Origin: Williamsia soli
GTDB lineage: Bacteria > Actinomycetota > Actinomycetes > Mycobacteriales > Mycobacteriaceae
Direction of reading: 5' to 3'
Length of the DNA: 64,000 nt
NCBI RefSeq assembly: GCF_017377795.1
Contig: NZ_JAFRDR010000003.1
Span: forward strand, 558,001 to 622,000
This document shows, one piece after another, positions 18,179 to 27,725 of the stretch. A program made the translations under genes and the position numbers. Position 1 is the first letter of the stretch. Each line of letters opens with the position of its first letter. The notes beneath the pieces are model-generated. The model was not told the DNA's origin. It saw only the letters and a list, made by a program, of their open reading frames with translations, and ran no database searches.

Positions 18179-19980
18179 GGTGCGACGACCGACGGGCGCA
18201 CCTCAACACCGGTCTGCGCCGAGGTCGTCGGGGCCGTGGGGCGGCCGGCGCGGAGAAAGCTCCCGGTTCGGTCCGTTCCCAGGACTGCGGTGGGTTGTCC
18301 GTCGAGAACCACCCGCCGGCCACTGATGAACACGGCGCGCACAGTCTCGTTGTTGCGGTTGACCATTCGCGACAGCCCACCATATTGGGCCACTTGCTCC
18401 TCGTGATACCCCTCGAGTGTCTCGTCGAGATGCTCCGGATCGAGGATCGACAGATCCGCGCGGTCCCCCACCCGAAGATGGCCGGCGTCGATGTCGTACC
18501 AGTCAGCGATCTCGCCGCTCAGCCGATGGACCGCCCTCTCCACCGACATGAACGGGGTGCTGGCGAGTTCGGCGTCGCGCACGTGCTTGAGCAGGCGTAG
18601 ACCCATGTTGTAGAACGCCATGTTCCGCAGGTGCGCACCGGCGTCTGAGAACCCCAACTGGATGTAGTCTGCCGTCGCGAACTTCTTGAGCACCTCCGGA
18701 CGGTGGTTCGAGATGGTGGTGTACCACCGAAGTGTGCGGCCGTGCTCGAGGACCAGATCGAGGAAGGCATCCACGGGATGTATGCCGCCGCGGTCGAGGC
18801 CAACCTGACCAAACGATTTACCGATGACGGACGGGTCAGGGCAATCGGTGATCTCGGCATCGAAGAAGTCTCGATGCCACACCCGGATGCCCAATTTCTG
18901 GTCGTAATCCTTGCGGAAGCGCCGACGATAGTCTTCGTCGCGCATCAGGTCGTCCCGCTCGATGCAGTCGGTCAGGTGCATCGCCAATTCCCCCGAACCG
19001 AACTCCTCGAAGATGACGAAATCGATGCCGTCGGCGTAGACCGTGAACGGCACCGGAAGATGCTGGAAGCGCACATTTGCTCCCAGCCGGTTGGCGACGG
19101 TTGCCAGGCCCTGGAGCACGTACGGCGACACCGGGTTGGATTTGACGTCCGCGGCGGCGAGCAGGGTGGTCTTCAGGGGTTTGCGACCCAGACCGATCGA
19201 TCCGAATGCCTGAAAGGCGAGGTCTAGCGGCATCTTTATGTCAGGAGCTGATTGCAGGATACGACCGCGCCTGCGCACGATGCCCTTCAGTCGCCTCTTC
19301 TCGAGAAACTTCGAATACGTCGACGGCAGCGTGCGCGATCGGCACAGCTCGCCGTCGAGCTTGTCGAATCGCAATTGATTCGTCGACAGGCCGATGAATC
19401 CGGCATCAAGGGCCTCGCCCAGCATGCGTTCCATGCGGCGGAGCTCGGCCTTCGTCGGCTTGATGTCATCGTCGGTCGCACGCTCGAGGCCCATCGTGGT
19501 GGCACGGATGTCCGAGTGCCCGATGAACGAACAGACGTTGGGGCCGAGAGGACGGGTTTCGATTGCCCGGATGTACTCTTCACTGCTGTTCCACGTCTTG
19601 TTTGCTTCCAGGGACGAGATCACATGGTCGCGCGGGATGGCTTCCACCCTGCCGAACAGATCGCCCGCGACGACGGGATCGGCGTGAATCGTCGATATGG
19701 AGCACGATCCCAGCGCAACCGTGGTCACGCCGTGCCGAACCGATTCTGCCAGCCCCGCGCCCTCGAGGACCTCGATGTCGTAGTGCGTATGGATATCGAG
19801 AAATCCCGGCACCACCCACATGCCCGACGCATCCACGACGTCATCGCACCCGTCGGCATCAAGGGGTTCGGCGGAAACCGCTGCGACGCGGCCGTCTGTG
19901 ATGCCGAGATCCCGGATCGCAGACGGTGCACCTGTCCCGTCGAACCACCGCCCGTTGCGGATGATCGTATCGAAAGCCAT
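18175..19980 (-). CDS. N-acyl-D-amino-acid deacylase-like amidohydrolase
   Basis: A 601-aa amidohydrolase-3 family protein. The N-terminal beta sandwich (IIRNGRWFDGTGAPS) is followed by the metal-binding DIHTHYD (His64, His66), and the barrel continues to SDAGAHLRNMAFYNMGL near 475 and GDRADLSILDPEHL near 530. Family members hydrolyse D-amino-acid amides, dihydropyrimidine-like rings and similar amide bonds with zinc. The ATG at 19980 has GGGGAGGA 5-7 nt upstream. First gene of a two-gene unit with the epoxide hydrolase. Its regulator may be the TetR gene just upstream. Confidence 0.85.
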   Translation of the reverse strand: MAFDTIIRNGRWFDGTGAPSAIRDLGITDGRVAAVSAEPLDADGCDDVVDASGMWVVPGFLDIHTHYDIEVLEGAGLAESVRHGVTTVALGSCSISTIHADPVVAGDLFGRVEAIPRDHVISSLEANKTWNSSEEYIRAIETRPLGPNVCSFIGHSDIRATTMGLERATDDDIKPTKAELRRMERMLGEALDAGFIGLSTNQLRFDKLDGELCRSRTLPSTYSKFLEKRRLKGIVRRRGRILQSAPDIKMPLDLAFQAFGSIGLGRKPLKTTLLAAADVKSNPVSPYVLQGLATVANRLGANVRFQHLPVPFTVYADGIDFVIFEEFGSGELAMHLTDCIERDDLMRDEDYRRRFRKDYDQKLGIRVWHRDFFDAEITDCPDPSVIGKSFGQVGLDRGGIHPVDAFLDLVLEHGRTLRWYTTISNHRPEVLKKFATADYIQLGFSDAGAHLRNMAFYNMGLRLLKHVRDAELASTPFMSVERAVHRLSGEIADWYDIDAGHLRVGDRADLSILDPEHLDETLEGYHEEQVAQYGGLSRMVNRNNETVRAVFISGRRVVLDGQPTAVLGTDRTGSFLRAGRPTAPTTSAQTGVEVRPSVVAP

Positions 19981-20046
19981 TGAAAATCCTCCCCTTTGGC
20001 GGGGTCGACCCCTTGTCACCCCACGACGGCGACACTTGTGCGGTTG

Positions 20047-20074
20047 ACCATACACCTCAGGGAAAACGTATGGT
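20047..20074 (-). promoter_or_regulatory. inverted repeat upstream of the amidohydrolase operon
   Basis: ACCATAC (20047-20053) and GTATGGT (20068-20074) form a perfect 7-bp inverted repeat with a 14-nt spacer, 67-94 bp upstream of the amidohydrolase start. It is a candidate operator for the adjacent TetR protein. Its right arm overlaps the hairpin at 20072. Confidence 0.35.
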
Positions 20075-20096
20075 GGCGATTCAGGAGATCGCCACC
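20072..20096 (-). terminator. hairpin after the TetR gene
   Basis: GGTGGCGAT (20072-20080) pairs perfectly with ATCGCCACC (20088-20096) around a 7-nt loop. It starts 9 bp past the stop of the minus-strand TetR gene. Minus-strand RNA continues with ACGUUUUCC, a weak U tract. Confidence 0.5.
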
Positions 20097-20105
20097 GCGG
20101 ATGGC

Positions 20106-20723
20106 TCAGGCCCGTTGGGGCCAAGCGAGCGCCGGGCCCAACCAACGGGCGAAAAAGCGCCGCAACTGCGCTCCGTCGTAAGGGGCCGGGCCACGATCGA
20201 CCAGGTAGGAGTGCAGCAGTCGAAGCGTGAACTCGGCCAATTCGTCGACGGCATCGTCATCGAAACCGCGGGACTCCCAATCGACGTCGAAGCGGCGCAA
20301 CATGCTGCGACCAAACGTGATCGCGGCGTCCCCGGTCAGCGACACAGTTGCTCCCGTCTGGCCTGAACCACCGAGCAAGAATCTGATGCGCTCATCGCCG
20401 GCCAGATTCTCCACGCTGAAGGCCATCGATTCGACCATCGCCTCCACCGGGTCGGTCATACCTTCGAGGTGCCGCGCCAGTTGATCTAGGAAACCATTCG
20501 CCGATCGCATGGCGACAGCGATGAGGAGCGCATCGCTGCCCGGAAAATACCGGTAGACGGTTTGTCGCGTCACCCCGAGAGACCGTGCGACATCGGCGAT
20601 CCTGACCGTCGAGCCGGGCTCGGCGACCATGGCGGCCGCCGCATCGAGAATCCGGTCGATGGCTTCCTCATCAGAAGCGGGTGCATTGCCCGACCAGCCG
20701 TGACTACGCATGCAACTTCTCAC
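20106..20723 (-). CDS. TetR-family transcriptional regulator
   Basis: A 205-aa regulator with HTH near residues 42-62 (IADVARSLGVTRQTVYRYFPG) and a C-terminal ligand domain. Overall organisation resembles actinobacterial lipid-type TetR proteins. It lies upstream of, and in the same direction as, the N-acyl-D-amino-acid deacylase operon, separated by a hairpin, so it may control that operon or itself. A second ATG at 20711 is an alternative start. Confidence 0.82.
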   Translation of the reverse strand: MRSCMRSHGWSGNAPASDEEAIDRILDAAAAMVAEPGSTVRIADVARSLGVTRQTVYRYFPGSDALLIAVAMRSANGFLDQLARHLEGMTDPVEAMVESMAFSVENLAGDERIRFLLGGSGQTGATVSLTGDAAITFGRSMLRRFDVDWESRGFDDDAVDELAEFTLRLLHSYLVDRGPAPYDGAQLRRFFARWLGPALAWPQRA

Positions 20724-20768
20724 GCCTCGCCGGCCGGACGTAACCCGGAGTCATCTGCACGACACTGA

Positions 20769-20879
20769 TCATAGTGGTGGGCTGCCGCCCGAGATCTGCA
20801 TCTTGGCGATGGTCCGGTCGACGACGTTGCCGTCCGTATCCTGCGGTGCGACGATGCCGAATGGGAGGAGCCCGGGCAA
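20769..20879 (-). pseudogene. in-frame 36-codon coding-like extension after the livF stop
   Basis: The livF stop TGA (20882-20880) is followed in the same frame by 36 sense codons and a second TGA (20771-20769). Codon third positions are G or C in about 29 of 35 cases, as in coding DNA. The peptide (PFGIVAPQDTDGN...) looks protein-like and is not repetitive. It may be a former C-terminal tail cut off by a nonsense change, or the remnant of a lost gene. Confidence 0.4.
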
Positions 20880-21638
20880 TCAGTTCGTCGGATCGGCCGC
20901 GGCGACCACACTCTCGGAGTCGTCCTTACGCGCGCCCAAATAGGCCCGTTCTACCAGCCCAGGATCAGCGCGGAGGGCAGCAGCGGGTTGTTCGAGGACG
21001 ATCTCTCCGTGCACCAGGATGGCCGCGCGGTCGGCGACTTCGAGTGCCAGGTGTATGTGTTGTTCGACCAGAACGACTGTAGTTCCTCGTTGTTCTGCGA
21101 CGGTCCGCAGGATCGGCAGGATGGATTCGACGATGACCGGGGCCAGTCCCATGCTCAGTTCGTCGATCAGCAGCACCTTGGGTTGCTGGATCAGGGCGCG
21201 TCCGATCGCGAGCATCTGTTGCTCGCCGCCGGAGAGTTGTCCGGCGTCGACCTTCAGACGTGCGCCGAGCGCGGGGAAGTAGTCGAGAACCTCCCCGAGT
21301 GCCTGTTTGCCGCGACCTCGGCCCCGGGTGGCCAGCTGTAGGTTCTTGCGCACACTCAGGCCGCGGAACAAGGCTCGGTCGTCGGGGACCAGGACCAGGC
21401 CTGAACCCACTGCAGCACGGGGACTTCCACTCTTGATGACGGCATCACCGACGCTCACCTGCCCGGAGAAGCGTGGCAGCAGCCCAGCCAGGGTCATCAG
21501 CAAGGTCGTCTTCCCGGCACCGTTGGGCCCGAGCAGACACAGCACCTGTCCGGCCTCGAGGGTGAGGTCGACGTTGCGCACGCAGGGACTGCGCTTGAAG
21601 TATCCGGCTTCGAGCCCGGTGCACACCAGCGCACTCAT
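20880..21638 (-). CDS. branched-chain-type ABC transporter ATPase, LivF-like
   Basis: A 252-aa ATPase subunit of a HAAT-type importer. Walker A is GPNGAGKT (37-44), signature LSGGEQQ, Walker B LLIDELSMGLAP, and switch His in VLVEQHIHLAL. With the ATPase domain fused to the permeases (21635) it makes the second nucleotide-binding domain. ATG 21638 overlaps the fusion gene stop by 4 bp. The frame beyond its TGA remains coding-like for 36 codons. Confidence 0.92.
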   Translation of the reverse strand: MSALVCTGLEAGYFKRSPCVRNVDLTLEAGQVLCLLGPNGAGKTTLLMTLAGLLPRFSGQVSVGDAVIKSGSPRAAVGSGLVLVPDDRALFRGLSVRKNLQLATRGRGRGKQALGEVLDYFPALGARLKVDAGQLSGGEQQMLAIGRALIQQPKVLLIDELSMGLAPVIVESILPILRTVAEQRGTTVVLVEQHIHLALEVADRAAILVHGEIVLEQPAAALRADPGLVERAYLGARKDDSESVVAAADPTN

Positions 21639-24400
21639 GACATCGCTCCTGGCTTGGTCAGTTCGGTGGGTGGAGACGACGTGCCCGTGCCTTTCGGTAC
21701 ACCGAGGTAGGCGCGGATGACCTCCTCGTTGGCCCGGATGACCTCGGGGGTTCCCGTAGCGATGACCTTGCCCAGGTCCAGCACGACGATTCGATCGCAC
21801 ACCGACAGCACCAGTTCCATGTCGTGGTCGACCAGGAGCATGGTCACACCGGTGTCGCGGACGGCGCGCAGACGCGTACCCAGCCAACGGCTTTCGGTGC
21901 TGTCGAGGCCGGCGGCTGGTTCGTCGAGCAACGCCAACGAGGGGTTGCCTGCGAGCACTCGCGCCACCGACACCAGTTGGCGTTGTCCCTGCGACAGGGA
22001 TGCGACGGTGACGTCGGCGACACCACCGAGTCCCAGTCGTTCCAGGACCGCGTCTACATCGGCGGATCCGCTTGCGCCGCCGCGAGCCCCGACCGCGACG
22101 TTCTCGTGTACCGCCAGGTCGTCGTACAGTTCCACGTCCTGGAAGGTGCGGCCCAGCCCGCGGCGACTGCGCTGGTGCGGCGGGACGCCATCGAGGCTCT
22201 GCCCACCCAGGGTCACGGTGCCGTCGGCGGCAGCGAATCCGCTGATGGCGTCGATGAGAGTCGTCTTGCCTGCGCCGTTGGGACCGATGAGGCCGACGAT
22301 TTCACCCTCGAACACCTCGAAGGAGACCTCGCTGACCGCTGCCACGGCTCCATACCGGACTCCCACCCCGGAGATCGTCAGTAGCGGCACATCCGATGTC
22401 GGCACGCGCGCGACGCCATCGGCCTCCTCGTCCGACCGGGCGACCTCCGAGCCCGTCGGCGCCGTGCCGCCAGGCTGTCGGCGCGAGGCGATCGCATGCT
22501 GCACTCGCCCGGCAATGCCGTCTGGGTTGACCATCACGGTGATGATCAGCAGCACCCCGCTGACCAACGCGTAGTAGTCGCCGAAATCGAAGGCCCGGTC
22601 GAGGAAGACGAACAACAGTGCGCCAGGTGCCAGCACCCCGGCCAGCAAACCACCGGACACCGAGGTGATCCCGGCGGTGTAGATGACGGCGAAAATGGCG
22701 ATACCCGCGAAGACGCTGTAAGACCCGGCGGTCGCGAGCGTCTGCTGGTAGGCCAGGAGCGTGCCGCTGATCCCGGCCAGGAACGACCCGATCGCGAAGG
22801 CGGCCAACTTGGTTCGCGACACATTGATCCCCGCCGCGGCTGCGGCCCGCTCGTTCGCCCGCACCGCGAGCATCGACGAACCCAGCCGACTACGCCGCAG
22901 CAAGGCAACGCCGACCGCCGCAGCGACGACGATGACCAGGCACATCAGACCGAACGAGATCCTCGGATAGTTCTCCCCCGCACCGATTCCCAGGTCGACA
23001 CCGAAGATGTCGGGCGCGTCGAAGTTCGCGCCCTCGATCCCGCCGTTGAACGAGGGATTGCGGAACCAGAAGGCCTCCAGGAAGACCGCGAGTGCCAGAG
23101 TCACGACCATGAACGGCAATCCGCGGATCCGCAACGCCGGCAGACCGACCACCACACCGATCACCGTGGCCATGAGAGCGGCCAGGATCGGAGCAAACGG
23201 AAACGGGATGCCGAGCTCGGTGTTGACCGCACTGAGTCCGAACGCACCCGCCCCCGCCAGGGTCAGCTGGGCCAGTGAGACCTGCCCGGCGAATCCGGTG
23301 ACCACCACCTGCGAGAGCCCGAGGATCGCGAAGATGAACGTCGCGATGATCGCCCCTCGGTAGCTGCCCGAGGTCAGGCACACCGCCACGACCGCGATGC
23401 CCGTACCCGCGATGGCCGGGATCAGGACCCGTCTCGGGCGAGGCGCACGACCCAGATTCTGATGCACGATCGCACCACGACTGGGCAGCGGACGACCCTT
23501 CACCACGAGGAACACCAAGATCAAGATCAGCGGAATCGCCTCGGACACACCTGAATCGGGAACCCAGTCATAAATGCTCTGGAAGTGGGTACCCTCCGAC
23601 TGCAAGACACCGATACCGATCCCGGCCGCCACCGTCAACGCCATGGACGAGAAATTCCCGACCAGGGCCGCGGCCAACGCCGGCACGATGAACATCGTGT
23701 AAGCGATCGGACTGAGCGGAACAATCGGCGCGATCAAGATGCCGCCGAGCCCGGCGATCACCGACGACAGGGCCCAGTTGCTGATCGCGATGCGATCCGG
23801 CGAGAGGCCCGTGACGAAGGCGCCCTTCTCCGATTCCGCCGCAGCCTCCGTCGCGACCCCGAATCTGGAGAAGTGGTAGGCCAACGCGACCACGGTCGCC
23901 AGCGCGACGATCACGACCGCGAGCCAGATCCGGTCCGTGGGCACCTGGCTCTCACCGATCGAGATGGTGCCCGGCTCGAAGATCGGCGCCACCGGCACCG
24001 ACGACGTCCCCAACCGCAACGCGAGCAGTGCCTGAATCGTCAGCATCAAGCCGATCGAGGCCACCGCCTTGGCGACCACCGGTGCCGACCGCATCGGGCG
24101 AAAGATCGCCAGATACAGCACGGCCCCGAGCACCGCCGCGATCACCAGCGAAATCACAACAGCTGGAACAAGTCCCAGCTCACCACCGAGATCGATCGAC
24201 GAAGGAAAGCCGGGAATCGGGTTCAGTAGCTCACCCTGACGCAACATGCCATAGGTGTACGTGGTGTACAGCGCCACAGCACCCGTTGCGAAGTTCACCA
24301 CCCCCGAACTCTTGAAGGTCATCACCAACGCGAGTCCGAGGGCGGCGTACACCGCACCATTGCCCAGACCTAGGAACAGATAGGCAAAGTGTTCGGTCAT
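21635..24400 (-). CDS. fused branched-chain-type ABC transporter: permease-permease-ATPase (LivH-LivM-LivG)
   Basis: A 921-aa triple fusion. Residues 1-300 are a LivH-type permease (GLGNGAVYAALGLALVMT...), 330-650 a LivM-type permease (GFAGQVSLAQLTLAGAGAF), and 685-905 a LivG-type ATPase with Walker A GPNGAGKT (706-713), LSQGQ (802-806), Walker B ALLDEPAAGLD and the C-terminal RAYLG. In most bacteria these are three separate proteins. The linker near 650-680 is Glu/Ser/Thr rich. With the binding protein at 24454 and LivF at 20880 it forms a complete importer. Cargo is unknown; adjacent acyl-CoA ligases suggest an organic acid rather than an amino acid. Confidence 0.92.
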   Translation of the reverse strand: MTEHFAYLFLGLGNGAVYAALGLALVMTFKSSGVVNFATGAVALYTTYTYGMLRQGELLNPIPGFPSSIDLGGELGLVPAVVISLVIAAVLGAVLYLAIFRPMRSAPVVAKAVASIGLMLTIQALLALRLGTSSVPVAPIFEPGTISIGESQVPTDRIWLAVVIVALATVVALAYHFSRFGVATEAAAESEKGAFVTGLSPDRIAISNWALSSVIAGLGGILIAPIVPLSPIAYTMFIVPALAAALVGNFSSMALTVAAGIGIGVLQSEGTHFQSIYDWVPDSGVSEAIPLILILVFLVVKGRPLPSRGAIVHQNLGRAPRPRRVLIPAIAGTGIAVVAVCLTSGSYRGAIIATFIFAILGLSQVVVTGFAGQVSLAQLTLAGAGAFGLSAVNTELGIPFPFAPILAALMATVIGVVVGLPALRIRGLPFMVVTLALAVFLEAFWFRNPSFNGGIEGANFDAPDIFGVDLGIGAGENYPRISFGLMCLVIVVAAAVGVALLRRSRLGSSMLAVRANERAAAAAGINVSRTKLAAFAIGSFLAGISGTLLAYQQTLATAGSYSVFAGIAIFAVIYTAGITSVSGGLLAGVLAPGALLFVFLDRAFDFGDYYALVSGVLLIITVMVNPDGIAGRVQHAIASRRQPGGTAPTGSEVARSDEEADGVARVPTSDVPLLTISGVGVRYGAVAAVSEVSFEVFEGEIVGLIGPNGAGKTTLIDAISGFAAADGTVTLGGQSLDGVPPHQRSRRGLGRTFQDVELYDDLAVHENVAVGARGGASGSADVDAVLERLGLGGVADVTVASLSQGQRQLVSVARVLAGNPSLALLDEPAAGLDSTESRWLGTRLRAVRDTGVTMLLVDHDMELVLSVCDRIVVLDLGKVIATGTPEVIRANEEVIRAYLGVPKGTGTSSPPTELTKPGAMS

Positions 24401-24453
24401 CTACTTCATTCCCAACTTCTTCACGACACAGACGGATCGCCAGGTCGACGGAT

Positions 24454-25704
24454 CTAGCCGACGGTGGTGAGATTCTGCGGACGGCCCTGGCTGTCCACTT
24501 CACCGATCAGCAGCGACTTGCTGCAGATCGATGTCAATTGCGGGATCGCCGTCCCATCACACGTGAACGTCAGGCCGCTACCGAGTGGCAGCGGAACGTC
24601 CTTCGCTGTCCGAAGTGCTTCGGTCACCGCTGCCGGGGTTACATCCCCGGTCAAATTCTGGATGACGCGATACAGGCCCATCACACCCTGATAACCGGTG
24701 TACCCGTATCCGCGAATGTCGGTGTCCGGTGCGTACTGCGCCATGACCGAGCGGTACTCCACCGAATCAGGCTCGTCCGAATACAGGTCGACGGTGGTGA
24801 AGTCTTTGATGCCTTCGATGACCGACCCACCGACCGCTTCGACGACCTCGGGTGCAACACAGGTCGGCACGACGAATCGTTCCTTCCCGGGAGCCACGGT
24901 CTGAATGGTCTTGAGAACCGTGATGCACATGTTCGCGTCACCGACGATGGCCACCGCATCCGGGTTGTCTGACAGACCCGCAGTCACCTGCGGGGTCGGG
25001 TCCGGCACTCCTGCCGGGATCGGGACGACCTTCAATTCGAGCCCCGCCGCCTGGAAGATCGGAGCGCCGATCGCCGAGATCGCCGCGGGAGTGCCACCAC
25101 CATCACCGGACAGGAGTGCAACCTTCTTGATGCCGTTCTTTGCCGAGTACTCGGCCATTCCGGACAGTACGCCGGGGAGGCCCGCCGTGTACATGAACGA
25201 ATCCGGCGAGGTGAGTTCGAGGGGAGTCACGCCCACCGGACCGGTGTAGGGGATGCCCGCGCCTGCCAGGATCGGCAACATCGCCCCGCCCTGAGCACCA
25301 CCGGGCACGACGACGGCGGACACCTTCTGCTCCACCATCTGGTTGGCGCAGCTGGTCGCCGACGCAGGCTCTTCCTGCTGCTTGCAGACGACGAGATCGA
25401 TGGGCCGCCCGCCGATTCCACCCAGGTTCGCGTTGATGTATTCGGTCGCGGCTTCCGCGTTCTCGCGGTTGGCCGGGAACGACGCGAAGGAGCCACCCTC
25501 ACTGTTGATGAACCCGATCTTGATCGGGGCCCCGGTCGCTTCGTTTGCCGGCAGAGCGGTCGTTGCCAACGAGGACTCGACGCTGTCGCCCGTGCTGTCC
25601 GAGCCGTCACTGCACGCAGTGACGCCCAGCGACGCGACCAGCAGCGAGATGCCGACTCCGACGACGGCCCGATGCCTTCGACAATTCACGTTGCGTGCCT
25701 TCAT
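24454..25704 (-). CDS. ABC transporter substrate-binding lipoprotein (LivJ/periplasmic-binding type I)
   Basis: A 416-aa lipoprotein: basic N terminus, hydrophobic VVGVGISLLVASLGV, lipobox VTAC with Cys31, then an acidic Ser/Asp linker and a type I periplasmic binding domain (IKIGFINSEGGSFASFPANREN, VSAVVVPGGAQGG, GYGYTGYQGVMGLYRV). It captures the cargo of the fused importer outside the membrane. ATG 25704 gives the canonical signal; 53 bp separate its stop from the permease gene. The upstream 280 bp (25705-25984) hold no gene. Confidence 0.92.
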   Translation of the reverse strand: MKARNVNCRRHRAVVGVGISLLVASLGVTACSDGSDSTGDSVESSLATTALPANEATGAPIKIGFINSEGGSFASFPANRENAEAATEYINANLGGIGGRPIDLVVCKQQEEPASATSCANQMVEQKVSAVVVPGGAQGGAMLPILAGAGIPYTGPVGVTPLELTSPDSFMYTAGLPGVLSGMAEYSAKNGIKKVALLSGDGGGTPAAISAIGAPIFQAAGLELKVVPIPAGVPDPTPQVTAGLSDNPDAVAIVGDANMCITVLKTIQTVAPGKERFVVPTCVAPEVVEAVGGSVIEGIKDFTTVDLYSDEPDSVEYRSVMAQYAPDTDIRGYGYTGYQGVMGLYRVIQNLTGDVTPAAVTEALRTAKDVPLPLGSGLTFTCDGTAIPQLTSICSKSLLIGEVDSQGRPQNLTTVG

Positions 25705-25933
25705 ATGTGGTGTCCTATTCAGTCCGTGATGGGGCGAACGAGATGTGCGACGCCGATTCACCTTCGCGGTGGCGACTGTTCGGCCGGCGAATCCGGCGCG
25801 CGAGGGTGGAGGACGAAGCGATGGTGATACACGTCACTTCTGTTGTGGAACGTAAGGAACATTACGCATGGAGGGTCGTATCGTCAACCGAATAGACAAT
25901 CGTCCATTCTGCGAGATACTTTCTCGCACAGCA

Positions 25934-25968
25934 CAAAAGATCACGTTTGCTGATAGCTCCAAACGTGA
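25934..25968 (-). terminator. intrinsic-type terminator after the acyl-CoA ligase
   Basis: On the minus strand TCACGTTTG (25968-25960) pairs perfectly with CAAACGTGA (25949-25941) around 10 nt and is followed by TCTTTTG. It lies 17 bp past the acyl-CoA ligase stop and separates it from the binding-protein gene downstream. Confidence 0.6.
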
Positions 25969-25984
25969 CCGCCCGGGTCAGAAC

Positions 25985-27685
25985 TCAGGCCGAATAGGCT
26001 TCGCGCACCTTCCGCTTGAGGATCTTTCCGGTGGCGTTCCTGGGCAGCGGCCCGAGGTCGAAGACCACCTCGGTGGGTATCTTGTACTCTGCCAGCGTCT
26101 GTCGAACAATGTCTTGGACCTCGGCGGTCGTCATCTCCCGGCCGTCGTGAGTGTTCACAACGGCGACCACCGTCTCACCGAGACGCTCATGAGGGACCCC
26201 GAACACCGCGACCTCAGTGAAGAAACCCGACGCCATGAGCGCATATTCGACCTCGGCGCAGTAGATGTTCTCGCCGGCCGAGATGACGATGTCCTTCTTC
26301 CGGTCCACCACGTAAACGAGTCCGTTGTCGTCGACATATCCGAGATCGCCGGTGCGATACCAGGTCCCGTCAAATACCGCCGCCGTCTCCTCCGGTCGAT
26401 CGAGGTATCCGGCCATGATCAGAGGTCCGCGGGCCTGGAGTTCACCGATTGCACCGGGTGGCGCGATGGAACCCGCCGGGTCGACGACCCGAACATCCAT
26501 CACCGGACTCACCGGTCCGGACGAATCCGGGTGCGCCGCCAGCAGATCCCCACCCGCCGTGCAGATACTCCCGGTGGCCTCGGTCATCCCCCATCCGACA
26601 CTACGGCCGGCAGACGGTAGCACCGCACCGATTCTCGCCACCAGATCCGGAGGGGTCGCCTGGCCCGCCGGCGAGATGTTCACCAGACTGGCCACCGCCT
26701 CCGGCGGAGGGTTCACCGACAACAGGTCGGTGATGACCATCGGCGGGCCGGCGAGCATCGCCAGTTTGTGCCGGGAAATCATGTCGATCGCCGCCGCAGG
26801 ATCCCATCTCCGCAGGATCACCACGAAACCACCCGATGTCATCGTCGTGAGCAACGAGACGAGCCCCGAGGTGTGGAACAGCGGAAAGATCAGCAGCGCC
26901 GACAGTTTCGGCATCAAGTCGCGCAGGGCGTCGGTTTCCATGCCGTACTTACGGGCGTTCACCGCGATGTTCATCTCTTTGATCAGTCGGAGATTCATGA
27001 TCATCGTGCAGACGTTGCGCTGCGTGAGGACCACACCCTTGCTCCGCCCCGACGTACCGGAGGTGAACAGGATCAGGCAGGGGGAGTCGGCTGTCACGGC
27101 CGCCGGTTCCGGGCTCACCGATCCGCTCGCGACGAGGTCGGCATAGTTCCGCGCCGGGCCGGCGGGCAGCTCACCGTCGACCACGATCAGCTCGGCCAGT
27201 ACGTCGCTCTCGCGGACGAGAGCGGCACGTTCGCCGTCTGCGATCACCACGACGCACGACGCGTCGGCCACCGCCGCGCCGATCTGACCGGGCGTCTCAC
27301 GACTGTTGAACAGCACCGCCACTGCGCCGCGTCGCGCGATGGCCATCAGCGAAACCACAAACGCGAGTTGGTTTCTCATGATCACACCGACCCGTTGCCC
27401 GGCCTCGATCCGATACTCCGCAGCCAGCGCGCCGGCCAACCGCTCCGCCAGCTCGGCGATGTCGCGGTAGGTGTACTCGACGCCCTCCTCGATCAGGAGA
27501 ACGCCATCCGCGTAGGCATCGGTCAGACCACGAAAGACGTCGTCGAGACTGGCCGGGGTCTCGCGGTAGACCCTCATGGACTCTCCCGCGACGTCGAGCG
27601 TCGTCAGCGCGAACGGACCCTGCGGACCGGTCAACTCCGACTCGAGTTCTCGGTACAGGGACACCGATTCGACAGCGGCGGTCAT
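25985..27685 (-). CDS. acyl-CoA ligase / AMP-dependent synthetase (FadD-like)
   Basis: A 566-aa ANL-superfamily ligase activating a carboxylic acid to acyl-CoA through an acyl-adenylate. Motifs: P-loop LFTSGTSGRSKG (206-217), A5 region GWGMTEATGS, hinge YRTGDLGYVDDNG...DRKKD and catalytic Lys554 in NATGKILKR. It shares these motifs and its N-terminal layout with the ligase at 28582. A KstR-like box lies 41-54 bp upstream, pointing to steroid- or lipid-linked control. It stands alone between that box and a terminator. Confidence 0.9.
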   Translation of the reverse strand: MTAAVESVSLYRELESELTGPQGPFALTTLDVAGESMRVYRETPASLDDVFRGLTDAYADGVLLIEEGVEYTYRDIAELAERLAGALAAEYRIEAGQRVGVIMRNQLAFVVSLMAIARRGAVAVLFNSRETPGQIGAAVADASCVVVIADGERAALVRESDVLAELIVVDGELPAGPARNYADLVASGSVSPEPAAVTADSPCLILFTSGTSGRSKGVVLTQRNVCTMIMNLRLIKEMNIAVNARKYGMETDALRDLMPKLSALLIFPLFHTSGLVSLLTTMTSGGFVVILRRWDPAAAIDMISRHKLAMLAGPPMVITDLLSVNPPPEAVASLVNISPAGQATPPDLVARIGAVLPSAGRSVGWGMTEATGSICTAGGDLLAAHPDSSGPVSPVMDVRVVDPAGSIAPPGAIGELQARGPLIMAGYLDRPEETAAVFDGTWYRTGDLGYVDDNGLVYVVDRKKDIVISAGENIYCAEVEYALMASGFFTEVAVFGVPHERLGETVVAVVNTHDGREMTTAEVQDIVRQTLAEYKIPTEVVFDLGPLPRNATGKILKRKVREAYSA

Positions 27686-27725
27686 GAGTCATCTCCTCTG
27701 GAACGAGCGTCACGGGGACTCCAAT

